In this document: piece by piece, positions 1-11,441 of the stretch | Layout of the letters: every line of letters begins with the position of its first letter | Numbering within the stretch: position 1 is the stretch's first letter | Assembly (NCBI GenBank): GCA_015057365.1 | Contig: SVEN01000016.1 | Span: 1-51,553, forward strand | Source: Lachnospiraceae bacterium | GTDB taxonomy: Bacteria > Bacillota > Clostridia > Lachnospirales > Lachnospiraceae | Length of the DNA stretch: 51,553 nucleotides | Reading direction: 5' to 3' | Program-made: the position numbers and the translations under genes | Notes under the pieces: generated by a model | What the model saw: the letters and a program-made list of their open reading frames with translations, nothing else | The model's database searches: none | What the model was told of the DNA's origin: nothing

Positions 1-182
1 CAAACGACCCGTAGGGGGGCGTAGCAGAGTTTGCATAAGTAGAAAGTTCGATAAGCCTTTAGGCTTTGCAGGAAGAGACCCTTATAGGGTCAGAGCAAGC
101 CACCGGCTAAGCCGGTGGTCTTGACTCCGTGCAGGCAAAGTGAGCATGCGAGCAACCGGTGAGAACTTGTTCTCGGCACGGA
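1..182 (+). ncRNA. Structured RNA, HEARO/omega-RNA-like, 5' end outside window
   Basis: Nearly every stretch here folds. AAGCC/GGCTT pairs at 53-57/62-66, GACCC/GGGTC at 77-81/87-91, and CCACCGGC/GCCGGTGG at 100-107/111-118. A closing stem TCCGTGC/GCACGGA (126-132/176-182) holds an inner hairpin GAGAAC/GTTCTC (161-166/169-174). Single-stranded joints such as GGGGGGCGTAGC and AGAGCAAGCC match my recollection of the HEARO RNA, the omega-RNA that guides IscB nucleases of IS200/IS605-type elements. No iscB follows; the next gene is a DUF6062 protein. The guide of an omega-RNA lies at its 5' end, so it would be outside the window. The folding is seen directly; the family assignment is from memory and needs a covariance-model search. 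Alternatives are an IS200/IS605 end or a gene leader. Confidence 0.45.
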
Positions 183-209
183 AATACATCAGAAAGGAGC
201 ATCAGCAAG

Positions 210-923
210 ATGAAAGAACAGTTGTACACGATACCGGTCAGCGAGGCGCTGGAGAAGGATTGTGAATGTCCGGTTTGTGCCATGCGGCAGGAACTGGAGA
301 AGGCATCCTTGGAGTACACTCTGGGACCCAGTTACATGGAGGATGATGTCCGGATGGTGACGGATAAGGCGGGCTTTTGTGCGGCCCATGCGAAGGAGCT
401 TTACAGACAGCAGAACCGTCTCGGCCTGGCGCTGATTTTGAAAACCCATATGGATCGTACCATTAAGGATGTGGAACGTCTGGCCAAGGGACCGGTGATG
501 GGCGGTGGCCTCTTTAAGAAAAAGTCCGACGCGCCGGTGGTAGAGTATATGAAGAAACTGAATCGCTCCTGTTTTGTTTGTGAGCGGGTAGAGAATGTGT
601 TTGAACGGTATATTGCGACGATTTTCTACTTATATGAGAAGGATGGAGAGTTCAGGGAGAAGCTTGCAAAGAGCAAGGGCTTTTGCAACGAGCATTATGC
701 ACTTTTGTACGAGCAGGCACCGCTGCAGTTGTCGGGGCGGGAGTTACCGGAGTTTGTTGATATGCTAAACGAGGTGTATCTTGCCAATATGAAGCGGGTG
801 CGTGACGATTTGGAATGGTTTACGGATAAGTTCGATTACCGGAATGCGGATGCACCGTGGAAGAATTCCAAGGATGCCCTGCCGCGGACGATTCTTAAGA
901 CCAACGGCATTGATGTGGAGTAA
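210..923 (+). CDS. DUF6062 family protein
   Basis: This 237-residue soluble protein has no known function. It is rich in paired Cys/His motifs: CECPVC near residue 12, CAAH near 55, CFVC near 115 and CNEH near 150. These suggest two repeated metal-binding or structural modules. The start GCx-ECPVCAMRQ and the stretch GPSYMEDDVRM are what I recognise as DUF6062, a family common in Lachnospiraceae. The ATG at 210 is chosen because AAAGGAG sits at 193-199; the frame is open further upstream, but that part lies inside the structured RNA at 1-182. It precedes groES by about 230 bases and is probably a separate transcript. The role is unknown; a redox or zinc function is only a guess from the cysteines. 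Confidence 0.7.
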   Translation: MKEQLYTIPVSEALEKDCECPVCAMRQELEKASLEYTLGPSYMEDDVRMVTDKAGFCAAHAKELYRQQNRLGLALILKTHMDRTIKDVERLAKGPVMGGGLFKKKSDAPVVEYMKKLNRSCFVCERVENVFERYIATIFYLYEKDGEFREKLAKSKGFCNEHYALLYEQAPLQLSGRELPEFVDMLNEVYLANMKRVRDDLEWFTDKFDYRNADAPWKNSKDALPRTILKTNGIDVE

Positions 924-1031
924 AACAATCGGTGTTTGAAGAATAATTAAGGAAAACTTAGAATAATCGAGCATATCAGAGGAAAATGAAGGATACATGT
1001 AAAATGATGCGGATTGTTCCGATGGAAAAAC

Positions 1032-1060
1032 TTGCATCTTTTTTTCTGAGTATGTAATAT
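1032..1060 (+). promoter_or_regulatory. groESL promoter
   Basis: TTGCAT at 1032-1037 and TAATAT at 1055-1060 are separated by 17 bases. The predicted start point near 1067 places the CIRCE operator at the very beginning of the transcript, the usual arrangement for HrcA control. Confidence 0.75.
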
Positions 1061-1071
1061 ATGGATATCGG

Positions 1072-1098
1072 TTAGCACTCAGATGCGAAGAGTGCTAA
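1072..1098 (+). promoter_or_regulatory. CIRCE operator (HrcA binding site)
   Basis: TTAGCACTC (1072-1080), nine spacer bases, then GAGTGCTAA (1090-1098) is an exact match to the CIRCE consensus. HrcA bound here represses groESL until heat shock. Confidence 0.97.
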
Positions 1099-1151
1099 CA
1101 AAAACTGACAGAAAGCGGGAAGGTCCGCGCAAAATAGAAGGAGGATTCATC

Positions 1152-1439
1152 ATGAAGTTAGTACCGTTAGGCGATAAGGTGGTATTAAAGCAGTTAGTGG
1201 CAGAGGAGACGACGAAGTCCGGTATCGTGCTTCCGGGTCAGGCAAAGGAGAAGCCGCAGCAGGCAGAGGTTGTAGCGGTTGGACCGGGCGGAATGGTAGA
1301 CGGTAAGGAAATTACCATGCAGGTAAAGGTAGGAGATCAGGTTATTTACTCCAAGTATGCAGGTACCGAAGTAAAGCTCGGTGAGGAAGAGTTCATTATC
1401 GTAAAGCAGAACGATATCGTTGCTATTGTAGAGGAGTAA
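1152..1439 (+). CDS. groES: Co-chaperonin GroES
   Basis: The 95-residue GroES forms the heptameric lid of the GroEL folding chamber in the cytoplasm. The sequence carries the family hallmarks: N-terminal MKLVPLGDKVVLK, the mobile-loop region TTKSGIVLP, and the C-terminal EEFIIVKQNDIVAIVEE. The length is normal for the family. The ATG at 1152 follows AGGAGG at 1139-1144. The gene lies behind a CIRCE operator and 72 bases ahead of groEL, so the two form the usual heat-shock operon repressed by HrcA, which is not encoded in this window. Confidence 0.98.
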   Translation: MKLVPLGDKVVLKQLVAEETTKSGIVLPGQAKEKPQQAEVVAVGPGGMVDGKEITMQVKVGDQVIYSKYAGTEVKLGEEEFIIVKQNDIVAIVEE

Positions 1440-1496
1440 GTAAGGGACATATGCCGGAGGGCATCGGGCAAAGAAGTGTTTAGAGTTCAAAAATGA

Positions 1497-3137
<1,641 letters not shown>

Positions 3138-3221
3138 AATAATAGTACGATAAAATGCGGGACCTCGGAGGCAGTTTTGCCGCCGGGGTATCTGCGTATT
3201 GTAAAGGAGAAGGTGAATCGG

Positions 3222-3725
3222 ATGAACGATTTGTATACGGAAGCAAGTGTAAAGAAGAAAGTAACCGTGACGGATACCTTAATCAAAGTAGTGGTTATCG
3301 TGCTGTTGTTGGCGATGATTCTCGGTGGTTTTCTGTTCAATAAAATCATTACGATACTCGGTGTAATCGGAATGTTTGTTGCTTACTATCTTTTACCGCA
3401 ATTAAATGTGGTATATGAGTATGTGTTCTGTGACGGTCAGTTGGATTTCGACAAGATTATGGCAGGCGAGAAGAGGAAGCATATGTACCGTCTGGATTTT
3501 GAACAGGTGCTCATTATGGCTCCGGCGAATTCCCACGCGTTGGATGGTTACAAGAGTAACCCGGCGGCTAAAAAGCTGGATTTTACCTCTTTGGAAAAGG
3601 ACCGCAAGGTGTATTGTATTGTAGAGTCTTCGGGTGATATCCAGACGCTGGTGTATTTTGAGCCGAATGAAAAGATGATTTCATATATCAAGCAGAAGGC
3701 ACCGCGCAAAGTGTCGGAGTATTAA
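3222..3725 (+). CDS. Small membrane protein, DUF6106-like
   Basis: This 167-residue protein has a short charged N-terminus (MNDLYTEASVKKKVTVTD), two adjacent hydrophobic segments at about residues 22-60, then a cytoplasmic-type domain containing DFEQVLIMAP and KKLDFTSLEKD. It resembles what I know as DUF6106 in Lachnospiraceae, but that name is tentative and the function is unknown. AAAGGAG at 3203-3209 fits the ATG at 3222 better than the nearer GTG at 3213. It sits between groEL and guaB on the same strand and ends in a good terminator. A link to chaperonin function cannot be claimed. Confidence 0.6.
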   Translation: MNDLYTEASVKKKVTVTDTLIKVVVIVLLLAMILGGFLFNKIITILGVIGMFVAYYLLPQLNVVYEYVFCDGQLDFDKIMAGEKRKHMYRLDFEQVLIMAPANSHALDGYKSNPAAKKLDFTSLEKDRKVYCIVESSGDIQTLVYFEPNEKMISYIKQKAPRKVSEY

Positions 3726-3736
3726 ACGGGATGTTG

Positions 3737-3770
3737 GGGCTGCCGCAGTAAACTGCGGTAGCCCTTTCTT
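3737..3770 (+). terminator. Rho-independent terminator
   Basis: GGGCTGCCGCAG (3737-3748) pairs with CTGCGGTAGCCC (3753-3764) around a TAAA loop and is followed by TTTCTT. It separates the groESL-side genes from guaB. Confidence 0.9.
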
Positions 3771-3791
3771 AATATTTCTTTCAATTACTGC

Positions 3792-5350
<1,559 letters not shown>

Positions 5351-5362
5351 GAGTTTTTATTG

Positions 5363-5405
5363 AAGGAATTGTAATTGTGTATCAATTGCAATTCCTTTCT
5401 TTTTG
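5363..5405 (+). terminator. Rho-independent terminator after guaB
   Basis: AAGGAATTGTAATTG (5363-5377) pairs with CAATTGCAATTCCTT (5383-5397), with one G-U pair, followed by TCTTTTT. Confidence 0.85.
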
Positions 5406-5490
5406 CATTTTTACAGGCTTTTTGTGAAGAAAATATTGAAAAATGAAGAAAATTGTGTTAAAATAATACGGGGTATGTGTAAATTCTGTG

Positions 5491-5496
5491 TATAAT
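5491..5496 (+). promoter_or_regulatory. -10 box of the phosphorelay operon
   Basis: A perfect TATAAT lies 36 bases before the hybrid kinase start. I see no convincing -35 box at the proper distance, so the promoter may be weak or activator-dependent. Confidence 0.45.
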
Positions 5497-5531
5497 AGAA
5501 AATAAGTGTCTATGAGGAGAAGGGGGCAAAA

Positions 5532-8147
5532 ATGGATATGGATATCCTGGTGCTCGGCTTACAATACATCTCGGTTCTTCTTTCGTTCTTTTTTATTGCC
5601 TTTGTGGCACATCAAAAAAGGTCGGCATTATGCAGCCATTTGTTGATGTTCTCGTTGGGAGTATTGATGAATGGCTTGGGATATACCTTTGAATTGCACA
5701 GCGGAGTAATCGAAGAGACTTTAATGGCCATTCGGTTTGAGTATATGGGCCTTTGTACGGCGACGCTTTCCGCGGTGTTTTTTGTCTGCGAATTATTCCA
5801 TGTGAATTTAAAAAAGTGGATAAAGGGAGCGATGATCGGGTGCTTTATTTTCTCCTGTATCGTGATAACGACAAACGAGTATCATCACTGGCACTACAAG
5901 ACGGCAGAACTGGAACAACATAAGCACATAGCTATTTTTCGTATGACTCCGGGACCGTATTATGTGTTTCATTCGGTGCTTACACTTGTTTTTCTGTCCA
6001 TATGCGTGGGTGTAATTATCTATGCTTGGATTCGGGATTTGAAATGGAAAGAAAACTATAAAAAGTATCTGTTTCTTGCTCTTGCGGCAATATTTCCGGT
6101 ACTGTGCTGGACGCTTCGCCTGGTGGATGGCCTAAATGATTATGACCTGATTCCTTTCGGATTGTTCTGGACCAATGCGTTCTTTATCCTGATTTTGTAT
6201 TATTTCCGTTATTTCGATGTGGCGGAAAGTGCAAAAACCGAAGTACTGGAGACGTTGGAAGAAGGAATTCTGGTATGCGATGAGGACGGACGTGTACTGT
6301 ACAAAAACGCGCGGATGCGGGAGATTTTAAATAATAGGGAGACAAAATCGATTTCGGATGTGATGCGGGAGATGGTTCCGGCGGAAGAAGGAGAGTTTTT
6401 GGTAAGAGACTGCTATTACGCCGTGACGGAGTCCGAGGTATATGAAGGAGACCTGGTAAAGGGTAAGACCTGGTGCTTTATCGATATGACGGCGACCAAG
6501 GAAAAAGAGAACCAGTTAAAGGAACTTCATCAAGAGGCAATGGCGGCGAATAAAGCAAAGAGTAATTTCCTTGCAAATATGTCTCACGAGATACGTACAC
6601 CGATTAATACCATACTCGGTATGGATGAATTGATTTTGCGGGAAGCACATAATATCAACGTAATCGAATATGCGCAGAATATAAAGAATGAAGGAAAGAC
6701 ATTGATGTCGTTGATTAATGATTTGCTGGATTTCTCTAAAATCGAATCGGGTAAAATGGAATTGACGGAAACGGAATACGGTCTCTCCTCCTTGTTACAT
6801 GATGTGGTTGCCATGTTTTCTCTGAAAGCGGAGGAAAAGGGACTGGAGTTTCGGGTAGAGGCAGAAGAGGATATTCCTTCTGTATTATGCGGTGATGAGA
6901 TTCGGATTAAACAGATTCTCGGTAATCTTTTAAGTAACGCGGTGAAGTATACGGAACGCGGGGAAATAGGTCTCTTTGTCGAATGGTCGTCAAAAGACAA
7001 CAAAACCGCATTGCTTACAATTACGGTAAAGGACAGCGGTATCGGCATCAAGGAAGAGGATTTGGATGATATCTTTGAAAAATTCAAGCGGTTTGATGCG
7101 GAACGCAACAGTAAGATTGAGGGTACCGGTCTCGGCATGAATATTACCGCACAGTTACTGGAATTGATGAACGGTGAGATTTTTGTAAAGAGCAAGTACG
7201 GTATCGGTTCCGAATTTCGAATTCAGATTCCGCAGAGGATTGTGGATGCAACCCCGATGGGGGGATACAACCATACGAAGCGGATGCAGGTACAAAGTGA
7301 TGTAAGAGAGACCTTTACGGCACCGAAGGCCAAAATACTGGTTGTGGACGATAATCTTATGAATCGTGTGGTGGTAAAGGGCCTGTTGAAGCAGACACTT
7401 CTGCAGATTGAGGAAGCGGGAAACGGTGAGGAATGCCTGAAAAAGGCAATGGATACACATTATGATGTTATTTTGATGGACCATATGATGCCTGGAATGG
7501 ACGGCGTAGAGACATTGCATCGGTTACGGGAACAGGACGGTGTGAACAAGGAGACAACCGTGATTGTTTTGACCGCCAATGCGGTAGTGGGGGTCAAGGA
7601 TTTCTATTTGGATGCGGGCTTTGACGATTACCTGAGTAAACCGATCGGAGGAAGGCTGTTGGAGGAGATGTTATTAAAATATCTTCCGGCGGATTTGGTG
7701 GTAAAGCGGGAGGTTTCCGAAGGAATTAATGTCATAAACGGCAAACAGGAGGGCTTCCGACCGGAGGAAATCCGCGATGTTCTGGAGAAGGAAGGAATCG
7801 ACCTGGCGGGAAGTCTGGAACGTATGGACGGACAGAAGGACCGGTATCGCAGCCGGGCAATGCGCTTTGCAACCTTGTGTGAAGAACGCCTTCGCCTGCT
7901 TCATGAATATATCCGTAAGGAGGATGTGCCGGCGTATGCCGCATTGTTACGTGAACTGAAAAATGATGCCAGACAGTTGGGCGCATCGGAGCTTACAAAG
8001 CTGGCCAGAGAGCAGGAAAAGCTGGGAAAGGAAGGTAACTTATCGTTTCTCAGAGATAAGTTTGGGTTGCTTTCGGAGGAGTATCAACGGGTTGCCCAGT
8101 GTTATAAAACGTTATTTGATAATGTAAAAGCGGAGGAGGGCTGCTAA
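5532..8147 (+). CDS. Hybrid histidine kinase: 7TM-PAS-HisKA-HATPase-REC-degenerate HPt
   Basis: This 871-residue membrane sensor kinase has seven hydrophobic segments at residues 1-230 (the 7TM histidine-kinase receptor type), a PAS-like region at 235-310, and HisKA with the phospho-acceptor in NMSHEIRTP (His352). The HATPase boxes are ILGNLLSNAVKYT, DSGIGI and GTGLGM. A receiver follows at about 595-720 with Asp650 in LMDHMMPGMD. The last 125 residues look like an HPt domain, but the expected histidine is Arg807 (LLRELKNDARQLGA). Phosphate from Asp650 should therefore pass to another HPt, most simply the intact one in the next gene, three bases downstream. The signal sensed is unknown. The 7TM part resembles the HD-GYP protein at 18752. 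Confidence 0.9.
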   Translation: MDMDILVLGLQYISVLLSFFFIAFVAHQKRSALCSHLLMFSLGVLMNGLGYTFELHSGVIEETLMAIRFEYMGLCTATLSAVFFVCELFHVNLKKWIKGAMIGCFIFSCIVITTNEYHHWHYKTAELEQHKHIAIFRMTPGPYYVFHSVLTLVFLSICVGVIIYAWIRDLKWKENYKKYLFLALAAIFPVLCWTLRLVDGLNDYDLIPFGLFWTNAFFILILYYFRYFDVAESAKTEVLETLEEGILVCDEDGRVLYKNARMREILNNRETKSISDVMREMVPAEEGEFLVRDCYYAVTESEVYEGDLVKGKTWCFIDMTATKEKENQLKELHQEAMAANKAKSNFLANMSHEIRTPINTILGMDELILREAHNINVIEYAQNIKNEGKTLMSLINDLLDFSKIESGKMELTETEYGLSSLLHDVVAMFSLKAEEKGLEFRVEAEEDIPSVLCGDEIRIKQILGNLLSNAVKYTERGEIGLFVEWSSKDNKTALLTITVKDSGIGIKEEDLDDIFEKFKRFDAERNSKIEGTGLGMNITAQLLELMNGEIFVKSKYGIGSEFRIQIPQRIVDATPMGGYNHTKRMQVQSDVRETFTAPKAKILVVDDNLMNRVVVKGLLKQTLLQIEEAGNGEECLKKAMDTHYDVILMDHMMPGMDGVETLHRLREQDGVNKETTVIVLTANAVVGVKDFYLDAGFDDYLSKPIGGRLLEEMLLKYLPADLVVKREVSEGINVINGKQEGFRPEEIRDVLEKEGIDLAGSLERMDGQKDRYRSRAMRFATLCEERLRLLHEYIRKEDVPAYAALLRELKNDARQLGASELTKLAREQEKLGKEGNLSFLRDKFGLLSEEYQRVAQCYKTLFDNVKAEEGC

Positions 8148-8150
8148 CGT

Positions 8151-9032
8151 ATGGTGCAGTTTCTGATTGGTTTTTGGTGCGGTTGTATGGCAACTATATT
8201 GGTGGGGTGCATTGCCTTTTCCAACAGAATAAGACAGTTTAAGGAAGAAAAAGAGGCTGGAGTAGAACCTAAGAAGGAAGCGCAACCGGAGGGTGTTGCC
8301 GGGTGCCCGGAGGGGCCATGTGTACTTTTGGTAGATGACAGCAAGCTCAGCAGAACCGTGTTGAAGGAACTTTTAGGGAAGCATGAGTTGGACATCTATG
8401 AAGCGGGAAGCGGGACGGAAAGCCTGAAGCTTGTTAAAGAGCATTCCTTCGATTTGATTTTTATCGATCAGCATATGCCGGGGATGAACGGAGACGAAAC
8501 GTTGCAGTACTTAAGAGAACGGGGCGGCATACCCGATGATGTACCGGTGGTTGCGGTTGGCTCTACCGTAAGGAAAGAGCATGAGGAAGAGTATCGCGGG
8601 AAAGGCTATGCGGCCTGTCTCGGAAAGCCGTTGCAGGAGAATCGCTTAAATGAAATTTTAGCCCGGTTGCTTCCGAAAAAGGAGACGGATGAAAAACCGG
8701 AGGACTTTTCTTACCGGAAGGGATTGACCAACTTCGACGGAAACGAAGAAGTGTACCGCGAGACGCTTGTGTTGTTTGCCGATTTGTGGGAAGAAAGGAA
8801 GGAGCAGTTACGGCAGTTTTTAGAGGAGGGAAATATGCCGGAGTACGCCATTTTGATTCATGCCATAAAAGGAGATGCGCGGACGTTGGGAGCAGAGGGG
8901 CTCGGAGAGCTGGCATACGCTCAGGAGTTACAGGCAAAGGCAGGAGACGGAGAAGCGGTAGAAAAAGGATTTGCTAAGGTAATGAGAGAGGGAGATAAGA
9001 CAGCGGAGTATTTGAAACGGATGTATTCATAA
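8151..9032 (+). CDS. Membrane-anchored REC-HPt phosphotransfer protein
   Basis: The 293-residue protein starts with a single hydrophobic segment (residues 3-25, with GCMATILVGC) and a charged linker. A receiver domain at about 55-175 has the acidic pair in LLVDDS, phospho-acceptor Asp106 in FIDQHMPG, and the Lys of LGKPL. The C-terminal HPt domain has a canonical site, LIHAIKGDARTLGA, with His237. It aligns residue for residue with the end of the preceding kinase, which has Arg there. It begins three bases after the kinase stop, so the two are translationally coupled. It probably relays phosphate from the kinase receiver. A receiver and HPt tethered to the membrane without a kinase is an uncommon layout. 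Confidence 0.85.
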   Translation: MVQFLIGFWCGCMATILVGCIAFSNRIRQFKEEKEAGVEPKKEAQPEGVAGCPEGPCVLLVDDSKLSRTVLKELLGKHELDIYEAGSGTESLKLVKEHSFDLIFIDQHMPGMNGDETLQYLRERGGIPDDVPVVAVGSTVRKEHEEEYRGKGYAACLGKPLQENRLNEILARLLPKKETDEKPEDFSYRKGLTNFDGNEEVYRETLVLFADLWEERKEQLRQFLEEGNMPEYAILIHAIKGDARTLGAEGLGELAYAQELQAKAGDGEAVEKGFAKVMREGDKTAEYLKRMYS

Positions 9033-9048
9033 ACAGGAGGGCTTAGAT

Positions 9049-9417
9049 ATGGTAAAGAAGAAAATTCTTGCAATTGATGATAGTGTTATTGCTCTGAAGC
9101 AGCTTCAGAATATTCTGGAGAAAAAGTTTGAGTTTGCGGGGGCAACCAGCGGATTGGCGGGATTGAAACGTCTGGATAGCGAGCACTTTGATTTGGTATT
9201 GTTGGATATCGAGATGCCGGTGATGGACGGTTTCGCGACGCTGACCTCCATTAGACAACGTGAAGGACTGAAGGATTTACCGATTATTATTTTGACCGGT
9301 ACCAGACATAAGGACAAGGTAATAAAAGGAATTACCAGCGGAGTGCACGGATATGTGGTAAAGCCGGCGGATTCCGAGCTGTTGATTTCGAAAATCGAGG
9401 CGGCATTAAACTTATAA
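9049..9417 (+). CDS. Stand-alone CheY-like receiver
   Basis: This 122-residue protein is a lone receiver domain: KILAIDDS at the start, phospho-acceptor Asp53 in LLDIEMPVMDG, the Thr of ILTGT and the Lys of VVKPAD. It has no output domain, so it acts by protein contact or as a phosphate sink or final acceptor of the relay. ACAGGAGGGC at 9033-9042 precedes the ATG. It is the third gene of the phosphorelay operon, 16 bases after the REC-HPt gene, and no terminator is obvious before the next promoter. Confidence 0.9.
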   Translation: MVKKKILAIDDSVIALKQLQNILEKKFEFAGATSGLAGLKRLDSEHFDLVLLDIEMPVMDGFATLTSIRQREGLKDLPIIILTGTRHKDKVIKGITSGVHGYVVKPADSELLISKIEAALNL

Positions 9418-9475
9418 TTTCCGCTGGATAGCGATTTCACATTTTTTTCACAGACAGAACAAATACTCTTCATGG

Positions 9476-9504
9476 TTGCAATGTAGAATAAGATGTGGTA
9501 TGGT
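9476..9504 (+). promoter_or_regulatory. Promoter of the Gld-type ABC operon
   Basis: TTGCAA (9476-9481), 17 bases, then TATGGT (9499-9504) preceded by TGG, an extended -10 element. Confidence 0.7.
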
Positions 9505-9536
9505 AGGAGAGAAGCAAAAAAAAGGAGGGCACGAAA

Positions 9537-10580
9537 GTGATTGAAGCCATTGGCTTGGTGAAGCAATACGGAGATCATGTTGCCGTAGATCACTTAAATT
9601 TTACGGTAGAAAAGGGACAAATTCTCGGCTTTTTGGGACCGAACGGAGCCGGTAAGTCCACAACCATGAATATGTTAACCGGTTACATATCCGCAACGGA
9701 AGGAACTATTTTAGTAAACGGCTACGATATGCTGGAGGAGCCGGAGCTTGCAAAAAAGAGCATCGGCTATTTGCCGGAGCAGCCGCCGGTATACCCGGAT
9801 ATGACCGTAGAGGAATATTTGCAGTTTGTAACAGAGTTAAAGAAGGTTCCGCGGAAGGAGCGGGAGGCAGAGGTTGACCGCGTCATCGGAATGACGCAGT
9901 TGGAACCGATGCGCAATCGTCTGATTCAGCATCTGTCCAAGGGATATCGTCAGCGTGTGGGAATTGCCCAGGCACTGGTGGGAAATCCGGAAGTGATTAT
10001 TCTGGACGAGCCTACGGTAGGTTTGGACCCGAAACAGATTATCGAGATTCGAGATTTGATGAAAGGGCTTGCCAAGGAACATACGGTATTGCTCAGTTCT
10101 CATATTATGCAGGAAATCAGTGCGGTATGTGACCATATAATGATCATCAGTCACGGTAAGCTGGTACTTTCCGGTACTCCGGAGGAGTTACAGCAAAAGG
10201 CAAATCAGGGGATTAATCTGGAAATCGAGGCGTTGGGAACGAAGGAGCAGGTAGTGAATGTGCTCGGATCGGTTGCCGACGGTTTGGATATAGAAGAGAT
10301 TGCAAGCGAAAAAGACGGAAGTGTTGCCGTGCGTATTAAGAGCACGGAGGATATCCGAGAGGCGTTGTTTGGTGCGTTTGCCAAGGCAAAGCTTCCGCTG
10401 ATTAAGCTGGTACGTAATACAAAGACGTTAGAGGATATTTTCCTTGAAGCGACCTCCGATACCTGGGCGGTAGCTGCGGATGAGGACGAACAGTCCGATG
10501 AGTCTGCGGAGAAGAGCCCGGAGACGGTTACGGAAGAATCGGAAGAAAAGGAGGAGCCAAAGGATGTTAGCGATTTATAA
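9537..10580 (+). CDS. ABC transporter ATPase, GldA/NosF type
   Basis: The 347-residue protein is the nucleotide-binding subunit of an ABC-2 exporter. It has Walker A GPNGAGKST at residues 34-42, the signature LSKGYRQRV, Walker B VIILDEPTVGLDP and the switch histidine in LLSSHI. After the ATPase core comes a regulatory domain and a strongly acidic tail of about 35 residues. Translation starts at GTG 9537 behind a strong AAAGGAGGGC. It is the first of four genes; the permease start lies inside its 3' end. The order (ATPase, permease, Gldg-like, DUF4340) is that of Gld-type ABC systems known from gliding Bacteroidetes but also widespread in Firmicutes. The substrate is unknown. Confidence 0.9.
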   Translation: MIEAIGLVKQYGDHVAVDHLNFTVEKGQILGFLGPNGAGKSTTMNMLTGYISATEGTILVNGYDMLEEPELAKKSIGYLPEQPPVYPDMTVEEYLQFVTELKKVPRKEREAEVDRVIGMTQLEPMRNRLIQHLSKGYRQRVGIAQALVGNPEVIILDEPTVGLDPKQIIEIRDLMKGLAKEHTVLLSSHIMQEISAVCDHIMIISHGKLVLSGTPEELQQKANQGINLEIEALGTKEQVVNVLGSVADGLDIEEIASEKDGSVAVRIKSTEDIREALFGAFAKAKLPLIKLVRNTKTLEDIFLEATSDTWAVAADEDEQSDESAEKSPETVTEESEEKEEPKDVSDL

Positions 10581-11427
10581 AAAGGAATTGCGCGCTTACT
10601 TCAACTCGTTAATCGGTTGGTTGTTTTTGGCGTTCTTCCTTGCATTTGTAGGAGTTTATGTATATCTTTACAATATGATGAAGGGCTATTCGTATATCGG
10701 TTATGCGCTGTCCAGCATCAATTTTGTATTTATTTTGTTGGTACCGATGGTTACCATGCGTATTATGGCAGAAGAAAAGCGTCAGAAAACGGACCAATTA
10801 CTTTTGACCGCACCGATTTCCGTTTGGAAAATCGTACTCGGTAAGTATCTGGCAATGGTAACGTTGACCGGAGTCGGTATGCTTTCTATTTGCGTTTATC
10901 CGTTAGTGCTGGCGCGGTTCGGTGTTGTGAATTTCGGCATGTCCTATATGGCGATTTTCGGACTGTTTATGGTAAGCTGTGCATATCTTGCCATCGGTTT
11001 GTTTATTTCCAGTTTGACCGAGTCTCAGGCGTTTGCTGCGGTTATGACGTTTATCGTAGTATTGATAACCTGTCTTGCGGACGGTATCGCAAACCTGATT
11101 CCTCCGACGGCAAAGGCAGCATGGATTACCTATTCCGTACTTTGGGTTTTGATTTCCGTATGGATGTGGCGGGTGATGAAGAATGCTACGGTGGCATTGT
11201 TGGTGTTTGCTATCGGTGAGAGCATCTTGTCTGTCGTCTATCTGTTAAACGGAACACTTTTGGAGGGAACGGTAAAAACCGTGCTCGGTTCTTTGGCGAT
11301 TTTGAATGTATACGGACAGACAGTCGGCGGAGTGTTTGAGCTTCGTATGCCGGTGTATTATCTGAGTATTGCATTTGTATTTTGTTTCTTAACGTATCAG
11401 AACATACGCAAGAGACGGTACAGTTAA
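10564..11427 (+). CDS. ABC-2 type permease, GldF-like
   Basis: This 287-residue integral membrane protein has six hydrophobic segments and begins MLAIYKKELRAYFNSLIGW, typical of ABC-2 permeases of the NosY/GldF group. The EEKRQKTDQLLLTAPI stretch after the second segment is the family's cytoplasmic coupling helix. The ATG at 10564 overlaps the ATPase gene by 17 bases and follows AAGGAGGAG at 10549-10557; longer in-frame starts would add a basic leader foreign to the family. It forms the membrane channel for the preceding ATPase. Confidence 0.9.
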   Translation: MLAIYKKELRAYFNSLIGWLFLAFFLAFVGVYVYLYNMMKGYSYIGYALSSINFVFILLVPMVTMRIMAEEKRQKTDQLLLTAPISVWKIVLGKYLAMVTLTGVGMLSICVYPLVLARFGVVNFGMSYMAIFGLFMVSCAYLAIGLFISSLTESQAFAAVMTFIVVLITCLADGIANLIPPTAKAAWITYSVLWVLISVWMWRVMKNATVALLVFAIGESILSVVYLLNGTLLEGTVKTVLGSLAILNVYGQTVGGVFELRMPVYYLSIAFVFCFLTYQNIRKRRYS

Positions 11428-11441
11428 GGAGGAGACTTAAA

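Noticed and set aside
6584..7195. Minus-strand open frame opposite the hybrid kinase
   Set aside because: Antisense of conserved HisKA/HATPase coding sequence with low-complexity Ser/Ile-rich product.
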